Shown here: positions 21,287 through 30,824 of the stretch, in pieces | How the letters are laid out: each line of letters starts with the position of its first letter | How positions within the stretch are numbered: the stretch's first letter is position 1 | Assembly: GCA_030789695.1 (NCBI GenBank) | Contig: CM061142.1 | Coordinates: 42,951,375 to 43,015,374, forward strand | DNA from: Scilla litardierei | Lineage: Eukaryota > Streptophyta > Magnoliopsida > Asparagales > Asparagaceae | Length of the DNA: 64,000 nucleotides | Reading direction: 5' to 3' | Notes under the pieces: generated by a model | The model's database searches: none | What the model was told of the DNA's origin: nothing | What the model saw: the letters and a program-made list of their open reading frames with translations, nothing else | Program-made: the position numbers and the translations under genes

Positions 21287-21439
21287 CAGGTGGCAACTGA
21301 TCTAATGGATCATGTGCAAGACACAAAAAGGTGGGACCAAGAAAAGGTGGGACCCAGCGAGTACAGGCCCATGTGGGGGCGTGTACTTCCCACCTTTTTT
21401 GTGTCTTAGCACTTGATCCATTGGATCAGGTGCCACCTT
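21287..21439. repeat. Inverted repeat, about 50-bp arms
   Basis: Left arm CAGGTGGCAACTGATC...GACACAAAAAGGTGGGA, right arm its complement ending GATCAGGTGCCACC, around a GTACAGG...GTGTAC centre. MITE-like; it sits just before the probable LINE 5' end. Confidence 0.7.
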
Positions 21440-21469
21440 TTCTACATTAAATCATATATATATATAATA

Positions 21470-22121
21470 AGCGTTTTTTCGTTTCTCTCTCTTATCCCTT
21501 TTAGAGAGAGAAGCTCCGGAGGCGATTTAGGGCGCGGTCTCTACTACCGGCCGCTCCTGCGGCTGGGCCCGATGGATCGGCCGGATTCTTGGCTGTGGCT
21601 TCATTTGTATTGTTGCTGATCGGTGTGGTGACCTGGTGGATGAGCGTCGGTTCGTGTCGCCGCTGATCTTCTTCTCGAGTCGATTCGTTTTCGATTTGAA
21701 ACGCCTCGTTTCGATTCGATTTGGTTGATTCGTAGAGGTTCCATCCTTGATCCATCCGGGAGGCGTCGGATCGACTGCTGTTTCGGCTGTTCGGATCGAG
21801 ATCTCGTCGGAGATCCTGATCCGACGGTGAGTCTCATTAACGATTCAGTTTTGCTTCATGATTTCTTAATCGCTTGTTTTCTTGATCGATCTTGTTTGTT
21901 TCCTTCTTGCCGCTACATCGAAACGGAGTCGATTGCTTGAATTCGAGTTCGTACTTGATTCGAGTTCATTGGAGATCCTGTTGATCCTGTAGCGGAGGAC
22001 CAGGTTGCATGGATCCCTATCAGACGGATCGAGAACTCAGGTGGAGTTCTTGATCCGGTGGTGAGTGATACATTTGCTCCTATTCCTGTTTTCTAATCTT
22101 GATTTCAAGATCTGATCTGCT
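21470..22121 (+). other. LINE 5' leader
   Basis: GC- and pyrimidine-rich leader without a credible frame, beginning after a short TA run (about 21453-21464). No promoter motif is certain. Confidence 0.45.
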
Positions 22122-23195
22122 GTGTGGTTGATCGCCGGTATGGATGCTGCTTCTCTTCCTGATGGAGCACTCACCGACGATGATGGAGATTGGCGTATGG
22201 TCAACAAGAAGAATTCACAGAATGGCGTGGACAAGGGGAAGAGTATTAGAAGCGATTACAGATCCCGGTTTCAAACTGTGCAGGGGAAAGACGGTGGATC
22301 TATGAAGGAAGGTGCGGGCGTCTCAGGGAGCATGAAGATATATGAGAGAAGGTCTGTGAGGCCCTCTGTTGAGATCAAGATCAATCCCCTTGCGACGAAG
22401 TAGTCATGGCTGGATGTTTGTACTAACAAGCGGAGGATAGCCGATGCTTTGGAGATGAGCTACGTCCCGCCAGTTCTTGATGAAATAGGAGCTTCTATAG
22501 CTGTTCTACCGCAAGAGATTATTGACGAAGCTGCTAGCAATTGGGAGAACACGCTAGTAGCTTATGTTCTTGGCGATGTCCCATTCTATAGTCAGATGAA
22601 AGCTTGGGCTATCAGGTCCTGGAAGAAGCAAGGTATGACAGTCTTCTCTAGAGAAAACGGTTTCTTCTTCTTTCGCTTCAGGGATAAGGTCGACAGCGAC
22701 GCCGTGCTGCACTGGGGGCCTTGGATGTTCGACGGGCGCCTTGTGGTGGTTCAGCGTTGGGCACCAGACATGGGATTGTTGTCCTCTGCTCCTTTGTGGG
22801 TTCAGCTCCCAAATCTCCCGTTGAAGTTCTGGTCGCTAAAGATCTTGAACATAATAACCAGCGTATTGGGTTCGCCTATCTACTTGGATAGAGCTACTGC
22901 CACTATGGAGCGAATGACATATGCGCGATGCCTGGTGGAGATTTCAGCAGAGCAAGAGCTTTCCCTGGTTGTGACCGTGCAGGTTGAAGATGGAGAGTTC
23001 TTCGAAGTCGATGTCAGATACGAAGGCATTCCCCCAAGATGTGTTAACTTTAAGTGCTTGGGACATCTTGTTAAGCAGTGTACAACTAAAACTGGAGCTG
23101 CGAGGAAGGGTGAAGATCTTAGCTCCAGTAAGGATGCGGCTGCTGGGGGGCTCGAATGGGGTGCAGGATATTATGTGCTCTACAGGAGGTCGTAA
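22122..23195 (+). pseudogene. LINE ORF1, DUF4283 domain and zinc knuckle
   Basis: The frame opens at 22122 (the ATG at 22140 is also possible). An in-frame TAG at 22401-22403 breaks it; reading continues through SWLDVC. The core (about 22480-22800, with SWKKQGMTVFSREN and WGPWMFDG) is the DUF4283-like domain of plant LINE ORF1, an RNA-binding protein of the LINE particle. The knuckle near 23038-23080 reads CVNFKCLGHLVKQC: the CX2CX4HX4C second Cys is Phe, so zinc binding should be lost. A frameshift follows near 23150. Confidence 0.78.
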
Positions 23196-23896
23196 TGTAA
23201 GCACTATTCCAACTTCCTCGAGTCTCCGTTCTTCTTCGAATGTTGCTGATAAATGCGGGGAGTTGGGGGGTCAGGTTGGTTCAAAGTGTACTGCTTATCC
23301 TGTTGTGAATCTTGTAAATATGGGTGTTAGGGGGAAGGATGAAGCTGCTTGTAGCTCTAATAAGGAGGGGGTCGGTAATGTTGATATAGATGGGATTTGT
23401 AATGCTGCTATTGCAGTAGAGGAGCCTGGCGAGGCTTGTAACATAGGAGAAGGCTGTGTATCTCCTACTGTTGCTGCTAATGAGGCATGTAATAGGGGCG
23501 AATATTGTATCCCTGCGGCGAATGTTGAGGCTGGGGTGAGGGCATGTAAGGCCGATGATGCGGTCAGGGGGGCTGGTGATGCGGTATGTATAGCTGCTGT
23601 TGCAGCGGTGGAGCCTGGGAAGGCATGTAGCTTAGGAGAAGGCTGTGTTTCTCATGTTGTGGGTGTTGCTGCAAGAGTTTGTAGGTCCGATGTTGCGGAC
23701 GTGGGGCCTGGCGAGGCTTGTAACGGGGATGGGGCTGAAGGGTGTATTGGGAAGGTGCGATTTGTGGGGCCAGGTTCCTCTGTGTTGCGGGCTGAAGATG
23801 CTGTAAGCTTAAGCCCAAACAAGCGCCTGGTGGACAGCACAAAGGAGGGAAGCAGCATATCTAGATGTAGTAATGCTAAGGGGCTTGTAAATGTGG
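23150..23896 (+). pseudogene. LINE ORF1 middle part with Cys-rich repeats
   Basis: Shifted frame continuing ORF1 up to the insertion site at 23896. The stretch at about 23400-23750 repeats an EPGEACNIGEGCVS-like motif about three times (23424, 23610, 23706), making an unusual Cys/Gly/Ala-rich linker. The frame is cut within VNVV at the tgtgg duplication. Confidence 0.6.
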
Positions 23897-26147
23897 TGTC
23901 ATGCCCTGTTCCGCGCTATACGTGCATTCTACTGAACACACATGGTATTTCTACTTGCGATACACGGGTGTGCATGAGATAAGCATAGATATCGATATAT
24001 GTGATGTATCACAAGGGGGATTGGACCGTAATATGTGGCTAAGGGAAGAGAATGCGACATATGAATGCGGGAGAAATGCGAAGGACGTCGTTGGTGCAAA
24101 ACTACAGAGAAGTCTTAGACGTGTGTGTGTGAAGCTTGTATACACACATGGATGTGTGTGGATGTGTATAAGGGGAACCATGCTAGTGTGGAAAGGGGTT
24201 GGGGGTCAATGGCAATCCCCGTAAATTTTTAGAAAGGTCAGGGGCAAAACGGTCATTTGGGCTTAAATTGCTGTGCGTACATACCCAAGTTGTGTGTGCG
24301 TATAGTAATGGCAAATTCGTAAATACTTGGAACATGGGAGGGTATTTTGGTCATTTTCATATGGAATATTCCCTTGGAATATTCCTTTCTTGGAGGATAA
24401 GAAAAGAATAAGAAAATGAAGGAAAAAGAAAGAAAAACATAGAATCTTCTCTCTTTCTCTCATTCTGTCTGTCCCTTTCTCATTTCCCCTCTCTCTCCCT
24501 CACCATGGCCGGCCTCCCCATCATCATGGCCGAACTTTTCATGGCAAAAAAAAAGAAAAAAAAGAGAAGAGGAAGAGGAAGAGGAAGAGGAAGAGAAAGA
24601 GAAGAGAAAGTTAGCTTCTTGAGGTAGGAATCTCTTGGGATTGGAATTCCAATCAATTTAAATTTTTCTAATTTGTTTTTTTAGAATTTTTTATCTAATA
24701 TTTGATGAAGAAAAACAATTATTACATGATATTGCTCAATTTTACAACTCTCTTTGAAATTCTTAGCAAAGACATCTCCTTTAAAATTTCAGAAACTTTG
24801 ATGTCTGATTTGGCCTTGTTCCTGATTAATGTAGCTCGAATCATGTTTCGAAAAAAATATTAGCATGTAGATCTTGAAGTTCTACCCCAAAATCATATAA
24901 AATATGACATAGTTTCAATTCAAAAAGTAGGAGAAATAAATCAATCTTCACAACATGTCTGTTTGATTTTCAATGTTGTCACAGTTTAGTAAAATTGTCC
25001 TACAGAGCTGCACACATCTTGGAATTTTATGATTTTGGTCTTGTTGGAAAGATAACCAGTTTTTCTCAAAGTTCATCAGACCGCTCTCATGTCGAATTTC
25101 AAGCTAGAACATGCCCAAAATTAGCTTTGAACACAGACCCTAAAATCTGTCTGAAAAACAGAATTGACACACTTCACTAAATAATTCAACATAAATCACA
25201 CACTTAATATGTTTCCATGAAATTTTATCTGTGAATCAAGAACTGATATATCTTCAACTTTAATTTGGAACAATTTGCCAAATTCCTAATAAAACCTGAT
25301 GCAATATGCTCATGTATTAGCAATTTCTACCAATTCCAGCAAGCTGAAACATTAAAGTGATGTTATAAATTGTGCTCTATTGCTATTTCACCCTCTATTG
25401 TGCATGATTATTGTTATGGCATGGTAGATACATTAATGATACGTTTTCTAATGGATTTGCTAATGTTCTCATAGACCTGCATGTCACGCTCACCACGTGT
25501 TCGATGAAATGCCTCAATGAAGGCAAAATCCAATAAGTTGAGTAACTTGCATGTGTTTGCATTGTGCTTGTGCCATGTTGATAAATAGTGAAGTTAGAGG
25601 CTTGAATGGCATGAATATATTGTAATTGTGAATGGGTGATGTGTTGAGATAGATGGCATGTCACGTGAGTGCATGACCCTATATTTGATGTTGGACAGCT
25701 GAGGTGATATGTGCATACCCATGCCATCAAGACCCCTAATGTGTCAGTTATGATGTTAACTTATAAAATTGAATAATTCTCAGTCCTCTCTAATGAGGGT
25801 GAGTTAGCAAAGCCCGGGTTTTAGGTGGGATTTGAGTAAATTGTGGATATGAGGCCTGGACTGAGAAGTTGGGGAAAATGATTATGTGATATGTGATATT
25901 TACACACACTCGCCTTTACCGGGAGTGGAGGGGACATACGGAGGTTGTGATATTGTGGGAGAGCCTCACTCCTGCCAGGGACGGGGGAGCTGAGAGGCCC
26001 GATGTCGTACAGTGCCCGTGTCCACTGCGCCATGTGCTATATTCACCCCAAATTTGGGGTGAAGTCCAGGTCCTGGTATCACACAGTTTACCCTCTACTG
26101 CTGGCAGCACTTCCCCTCCCCTTTGCCCGTAATTTGTGGCTTGGTGT
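23897..26147 (+). repeat. 5' LTR, first part
   Basis: Matches 40257-42560. Interrupted at 26147 by the Athila-like element. It lacks a segment of about 55 bp present in the 3' LTR (about 42452-42506). Contains a GAAGAG-rich purine stretch at 24545-24605. Confidence 0.9.
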
Positions 26148-27070
26148 TGACCGGCGCCCCGTTTACGGTACGGCGGCGCGGTGTCGTTTACCGCAAGTGC
26201 ACGGTTAGTGTAGGGTGCGGGAATATCGAACTCAGGGAGGCGAGGTTGTGCTTGGGTCAGGTAGGACCAAAATCACCCCGAGGGGCGAGCTAGCCCGAAT
26301 CGGTAAATGGTTGTCACGAAAGGAAATAAAGGGTATTAACAACAAGAAAGAAAACCCGGGACTTTCGCTTCCAACCCGACGAGAGACTCTCGCCGATACG
26401 GCCTACGGGTATGGATAGCGATCGGGATTAGGGACTAATGGTGAGACGTTGCCTCTGAAAGTGGTACCGACGTCCCATGGGCCCGATATTCCGGTCGGTG
26501 CCCAGGATGATACACCGGACTTCCCGGATTCGATCAGTGGGCACTCCCGTGTCCATTAACACTGATCGATCCCCGGGAGCACTAAGCCCGCAACGATAAC
26601 TCCCAACGTCTCATCCTGCCGCTCCCGCCTGCTAGGATTCGACGTCTACGCTATGGGTGTGAGCTATGGCTAGGGAGTCAACCGCCAAGTTAATTCCCCC
26701 TTGGCCCAACGGTCAAAGGCGGTCTTTTTCCTGCTGATGACAATGAAACACCCAGCGTAACTGTTAGAATCCTAATCCCTATCGATTTCCTAACCCTATG
26801 GACGCATCGGGAAGAGCCCCCGAAGGGGTTTCCACCAAAATCCCAGATTTGGGAAACTACTCACAAAAATCCATGAAAAAGCGATCTAAATAAAAATTAA
26901 CCGTTGGAATCATAATCGGACAATTGCAATGCGGAAGTAATAGAGTAGATAAGACAATGCTAAAATTTGAGAAAGATCTGAAAACTTACAAAAGAGTAAC
27001 AATTACAGCCGTCACAAGGAGATAAAACAGTAAAAAAATAGCAGCTCCCGTTTCTGGAACCCTAGGGGTT

Positions 27071-27080
27071 CTATTTATAG
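27071..27080 (-). promoter_or_regulatory. LTR TATA box (3' copy)
   Basis: CTATAAATAG in sense, about 10-15 bp downstream of the nearest palindrome. The 5' LTR copy is at 35556-35565. Confidence 0.7.
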
Positions 27081-27089
27081 ACCTTCACA

Positions 27090-27470
27090 TCAACCGATCG
27101 GTTGACAAGTCAACCGATCGGTTGATCCGTTACAAATTAATAACAGAAAACGGCGAGCTTTCACCCGATCACATGAACCGGTCGGGTGAGTTCTTGAGTG
27201 ACCGGTTGGATCTTGGAGCAGTCGGGTGAATCGATCGGTTCGACGTCCGTGTCTTCAGCTCTTCTTCTTCAGCTACAGATGAACCGATCGGGTGACAGTC
27301 ACCCGATCGGTTGGCATTTTGCTCGAGAAAACAGAGAACATCCCCCCGCTGAACCGGTTTGTGAACCGGTCGGGTGACTTCCTTATGAGCTGCGGCAGAG
27401 ACCGGGTGGTGCACGCGTGCATCACCCGATCGGTTGGAGATGACCAACCGACCGGGTGAGGGGCTGAAAG
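27090..27470. promoter_or_regulatory. Palindrome array AACCGATCGGTT / CACCCGATCGGGTG
   Basis: Perfect and near-perfect copies of a 12-14-bp palindrome, several arranged as mirrored pairs around a GAC-GTC spacer. It lies immediately upstream of the TATA box. The open frames read through it in the LTRs have no protein features. Confidence 0.75.
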
Positions 27471-27705
27471 ATGAATTCTTCGACGTTTGACCCCCTGGAT
27501 CACGCGTGACTTCTCCCGTTGCTCCGGGGACTTGGGATATCATCGTTAAGCGTCCCCTACGTGGTCAATCCCCTGCAATCATGGATAAACAAAGAAAAGT
27601 GAAAGAAAACGGGAAAATACATGAAAACGAATAAGAGACGGCGGAAAAACACGGAGAAACACAAAAGAAAACGTGCGTGAATATATGAAATATAAACGCA
27701 CGTCA

Positions 27706-27745
27706 AAATCCCCCAAGCTGAACTCTTCCTCGTCCTCGAGGAAGA
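27706..27745 (-). promoter_or_regulatory. Polypurine tract with upstream stem-loop
   Basis: In sense: a 9-bp stem TCTTCCTCG-AGGA-CGAGGAAGA (27724-27745), then AGCTTGGGGGA (27709-27719) next to the 3' LTR. Similar modules recur at 28969-29005 (loop AGGG) and 29254-29282. Confidence 0.7.
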
Positions 27746-29344
27746 CGAGTGAGAGTAGGAGCTCGGAAGGGAAAAATAGAGAGGAAGAAAGAAAAAGAAA
27801 ACTCTAAATCCTAGATCATCCATCAGAGCCACCAAAATCAAAAACGACACACCAAGCAAGCAAACGCCAAATCACACCACTAAATCTAGGAAAACGAGTC
27901 CAAATAAGTGTCGTGGGCCCACGCGGTGAAGCGCGAGTGAGCGTGGTCGTGTGCTAGCAAATGGTGTCGCTTTCTACAATGTGCTATGAGGCTCGATATA
28001 CACAAATCCAAGATATGACCCAAATATCGATTCGAGTTGAATTAAGCGGCGAATATAAGTTCATGCATGCATGAGAAGAGTAAGAATAGAAGCGTATCAT
28101 GCCTCGGGGACTCCACAACTAGGGTTAAGGAAATCACGCCACTATAGCCTAGATACTAGCTAAAAAGTTCCTAAGCCAAGTGTTTTCGATAACGACGGGG
28201 GTTGAGATGATGTGGAGTATGACACTCGGTGCAAATTCTCGCCTTCCCTTTATTCTCGGCAAGTAGGAAAAAAATATTCACACGGAAATTTTTTTGGGTT
28301 TTGGGCATTTGTATTTTTTTTTCTTTTCTTTTCATTTCTCATCTTTTTGGGTTTTTCTTTTCTTTTCTCCTTTTTTTGGATTTTTGGGAATTGAGATATA
28401 CACATGTGCACTCTCCCAAGTGGGAGAACGGTACACGACGAGGGGATTTGCACCAAGTAAAATAAAAAAAGAAGTCGAAATCTAAACACTCGGGCAAAGG
28501 AAACTATTCTCGCTAAATAGAGCATAGGCTAAATGGGTTATCCTAGTCCTTAATTGTGGAATCCCGACGCATGCGAATTGAAACATACGATATAAATATA
28601 GCATGCATACAGTGGAAACAAATACCGCATGTTCAAATCGGAGCATGATAATCTAGGGGTCATTCCTGGACAGGTATATAAAGTAAAATCACAAGGCAGA
28701 AGCACACCAAATTCTAGTCACGACACACGACTCACAAAAAGCTAAGTGGACACACGATGCGTGAAATGCAAGAGGACTCGAAATCCTAGGGTTAGTGAGT
28801 GTGATTATCGATGCAATGCTAGGTGTGTGTGACTTTGTGGCGATTCATCATAGGATTCATCTCTAGGAGAAAGAGCTAAAAAGAAGAAAAGAAAAAAAAA
28901 GAAAAACACGGAGAAAAACGACTCAAATAAACGAAAAAGAAGGACTCAAACGACGCACACAGTGCGACTCCCCCAAGCTAAAGTTTGCATTGCCCTCAAT
29001 GCAATATGAGTGAGTACGGGAGGGCAATGAAAGCAGGGGGAATACGCAACGACACAAAAAGAAATGAAAACGAGGAAAACACATAGATGGAATTGAAAAA
29101 AGGAAGAAAGATCAAAATCAAAATCAAACAATACGAAAATAAAAAATAAAAATAAAAACACAAACACAAAACGACACTCAAAAAAATGAAAGACAAGCAC
29201 ACACAAAAATGAGAAAAACAAACAAAACACGACAGCACACCAAAATAGACGTCCCCCAAGCTAGACCAGATAGTGCTAGCGAAATGATATGATCGATAAA
29301 ATGCAGAGATAAGCAAGGGGGAGTCAAAAACAAAAGAGGTGAAT
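27746..29344 (-). other. Athila 3' non-coding region with repeated PPT-like modules
   Basis: A-rich on the plus strand, T-rich in sense. Two further AGCTTGGGGGA or AGCTTGGGGGA-like motifs lie at 28969-28979 and 29254-29264. 28986-29005 forms TTGCATTG-AGGG-CAATGCAA. Phe-rich frames over the T-rich tracts are not credible genes. Confidence 0.6.
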
Positions 29345-29830
29345 TTAGAAAGCAACACGCAGATAGTCCCCTCCCTCCGACAGAGACAAAGCAGGGCCCC
29401 GAAAAGACAGATGGGCACAAATGTGGGGGGGGCAAAAGTGGGAGAGAAAAATCAAGCAGGGGCACCACCCTCTGGGGGTGGTGACGGGGGCCTGCGCTGT
29501 GGACCAGGAGTCGTGGGGGGGTGGAATGTGGAGCTCGGAGACGTCGGGTGGGTCTTCACGGATGTGGCGAATGAAGCTTTGAAGAAACGGGAGGTCTCGG
29601 TCGACGGATTCCTCGGTTATCTGACCACCTTGACCAGCTAGGAGGACCATGGCCGCGAATCGGTCAGCATGGTCATCGGTTTGGAATTGCATCCCATATT
29701 CGGGATCGTAAGCATGAGGTGGGGAAGTGGTGGATGGGTTGGAGGTGGTGGGCTGTGTGCGACGAGTACGACGGGTGGGCCTAGGGTTCGAAGAGCCGTC
29801 CTCGGTGGGCTTAACACGGCGGGGAGGCAT
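29345..29830 (-). CDS. ORF in the Athila env-like position
   Basis: ATG at 29830 (MPPRRVKPTEDGSSNPRPTR). About 160 residues: a basic, Ser/Pro/Thr-rich start, then FQTDDHADRFAAMVLLAGQ and an amphipathic DRDLPFLQSFIRHI stretch, and a hydrophobic C-rich end. I find no certain homologue. The RF...L layout vaguely resembles the N-terminal region of Athila ORF2 proteins, and the position between pol and the 3' LTR fits. It is shorter than a typical env-like protein, so it may be truncated. It lies about 430 bp downstream of a TATA box that follows a palindrome array (30264-30629). Confidence 0.4.
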   Translation of the reverse strand: MPPRRVKPTEDGSSNPRPTRRTRRTQPTTSNPSTTSPPHAYDPEYGMQFQTDDHADRFAAMVLLAGQGGQITEESVDRDLPFLQSFIRHIREDPPDVSELHIPPPHDSWSTAQAPVTTPRGWCPCLIFLSHFCPPHICAHLSFRGPALSLSEGGDYLRVAF

Positions 29831-30263
29831 TGTGTGGGTGTCGTTCGTGTGCGTAGGTATGCAAGCGTACAATGAATTCAACACAAACACGAAATACGAC
29901 CAACAATCAAATGGAATATTTGCGGTAAGATTAAAATTAAGCAAAGGAGCGAGTTTACCCAAATGAGATGAAGATAGTTGCTCGTTGACGCCCCGATGCT
30001 ACTGGATGGGAGCACGCTGTGAAGCCGCAGCGATCTCTTCAGCAAGTTTCAAAATTGGGGAAAAACGGGTCGAGGTTAGGGTTTTGTGTGTTGGTGGAAT
30101 CGAGGAGAATGGAGAGAAATCGGTGGTGGATGGGTAGGGGGATGGGGGAAAAGGCGATTGAGGTTGATTGAAGGGAAGAAAGAGGGCAGGCGCACGAGGG
30201 AGAGGTGAAACGGCGGATCCGGATTCGAAAATGGCGAGTGCGTGTCGAACGGGCGGTTTGGGG

Positions 30264-30272
30264 TATTTATAG
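30264..30272 (-). promoter_or_regulatory. Candidate internal TATA box
   Basis: CTATAAATA in sense (plus-strand TATTTATAG), directly downstream of an internal palindrome array, mirroring the LTR layout. Confidence 0.55.
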
Positions 30273-30283
30273 GGTTTTAAGTC

Positions 30284-30629
30284 GAACCGATCGGGTGAGT
30301 TGTCACCCGATCGGTTGACGGTTAGGTCGAAATTCTCACCGAAGAAATGCTACAGGCGAACCGGTCGGTTGACTTGTCAACCAATCGGTTGGCCGCTCCA
30401 CTCATTTTCCCGAGAACCTAGGGATGCTCACCCGGTCACGTCAACCGATCGCGCTCGAACTCAACCGATCGGGTGGTAGTCCCCAAAAATTTCCCGAGAG
30501 TTCTCCCCAGCTCACCCGGTCTGTCACCTGGTCTCCTCATTCTTCAACCGATCGGTTCATTCGGGGACAGTTCTTGGTTTGTATCTGATACATCCCAACC
30601 GATCGTGTAGGAACCCACCCGATCGGTTG
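30284..30629. promoter_or_regulatory. Internal copy of the Athila palindrome array
   Basis: About ten AACCGATCGGTT / CACCCGATCGGGTG-type sites, including mirrored pairs near 30284-30320 and 30357-30392 with the same GAC-GTC spacer pattern as the LTR. The surrounding sequence is not an LTR copy. Confidence 0.75.
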
Positions 30630-30824
30630 AGGCCTTGTTTTTCTGCAAAACCCAAGAAATGCCTGAGTTCCTTCACAGAAGTTGTTTCAGCTGGATTTAT
30701 TTATAAAAATAGAGAGAAATAAAGTGGAAAAAATACTACAAAACGAAGCATAAGTTTAGAACATGGGTTGCCTCCCATGAAGCGCACTTGTTTAACGTCG
30801 TTGGCTCGACGCCCGCAGCGGTGG

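Larger units (their letters stand above)
20783..21469. other. Spacer between copia A and the LINE
   Basis: Host DNA with several small repeats: three 34-bp units at 21016-21117 (AATTTGTTGTTCC followed by a GAAGGCGCCCG-type part), a GC palindrome ACCGTGCCCGCGGGCACGG at 21217-21235, a GT-rich run at 21242-21272 and the hairpin at 21287-21439. Confidence 0.6.
26148..27705 (-). repeat. 3' LTR of the Athila-like element
   Basis: 1558 bp; left copy. The palindrome array is at about 27090-27470 and the TATA box at 27071-27080 (minus strand). Confidence 0.92.

Noticed and set aside
23951..24224. Small frames repeated in both LTRs of the coding-free element (also 40261-40593)
   Set aside because: Similarity between copies reflects LTR identity; there are no motifs and both strands are open.
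27169..27543. 124-residue frame repeated in both Athila LTRs (also 35654-36028)
   Set aside because: Lies across the palindrome array upstream of the TATA box; conservation is due to LTR identity.
28212..29468. Phe-rich membrane-like frames
   Set aside because: Come from T-rich tracts in the Athila 3' region; low complexity, no consistent start.
29345..29830. Reading the env-position ORF as a proven envelope protein
   Set aside because: No signal peptide or clear transmembrane segment is visible and homology is only suggestive, so it is reported as an unassigned ORF.
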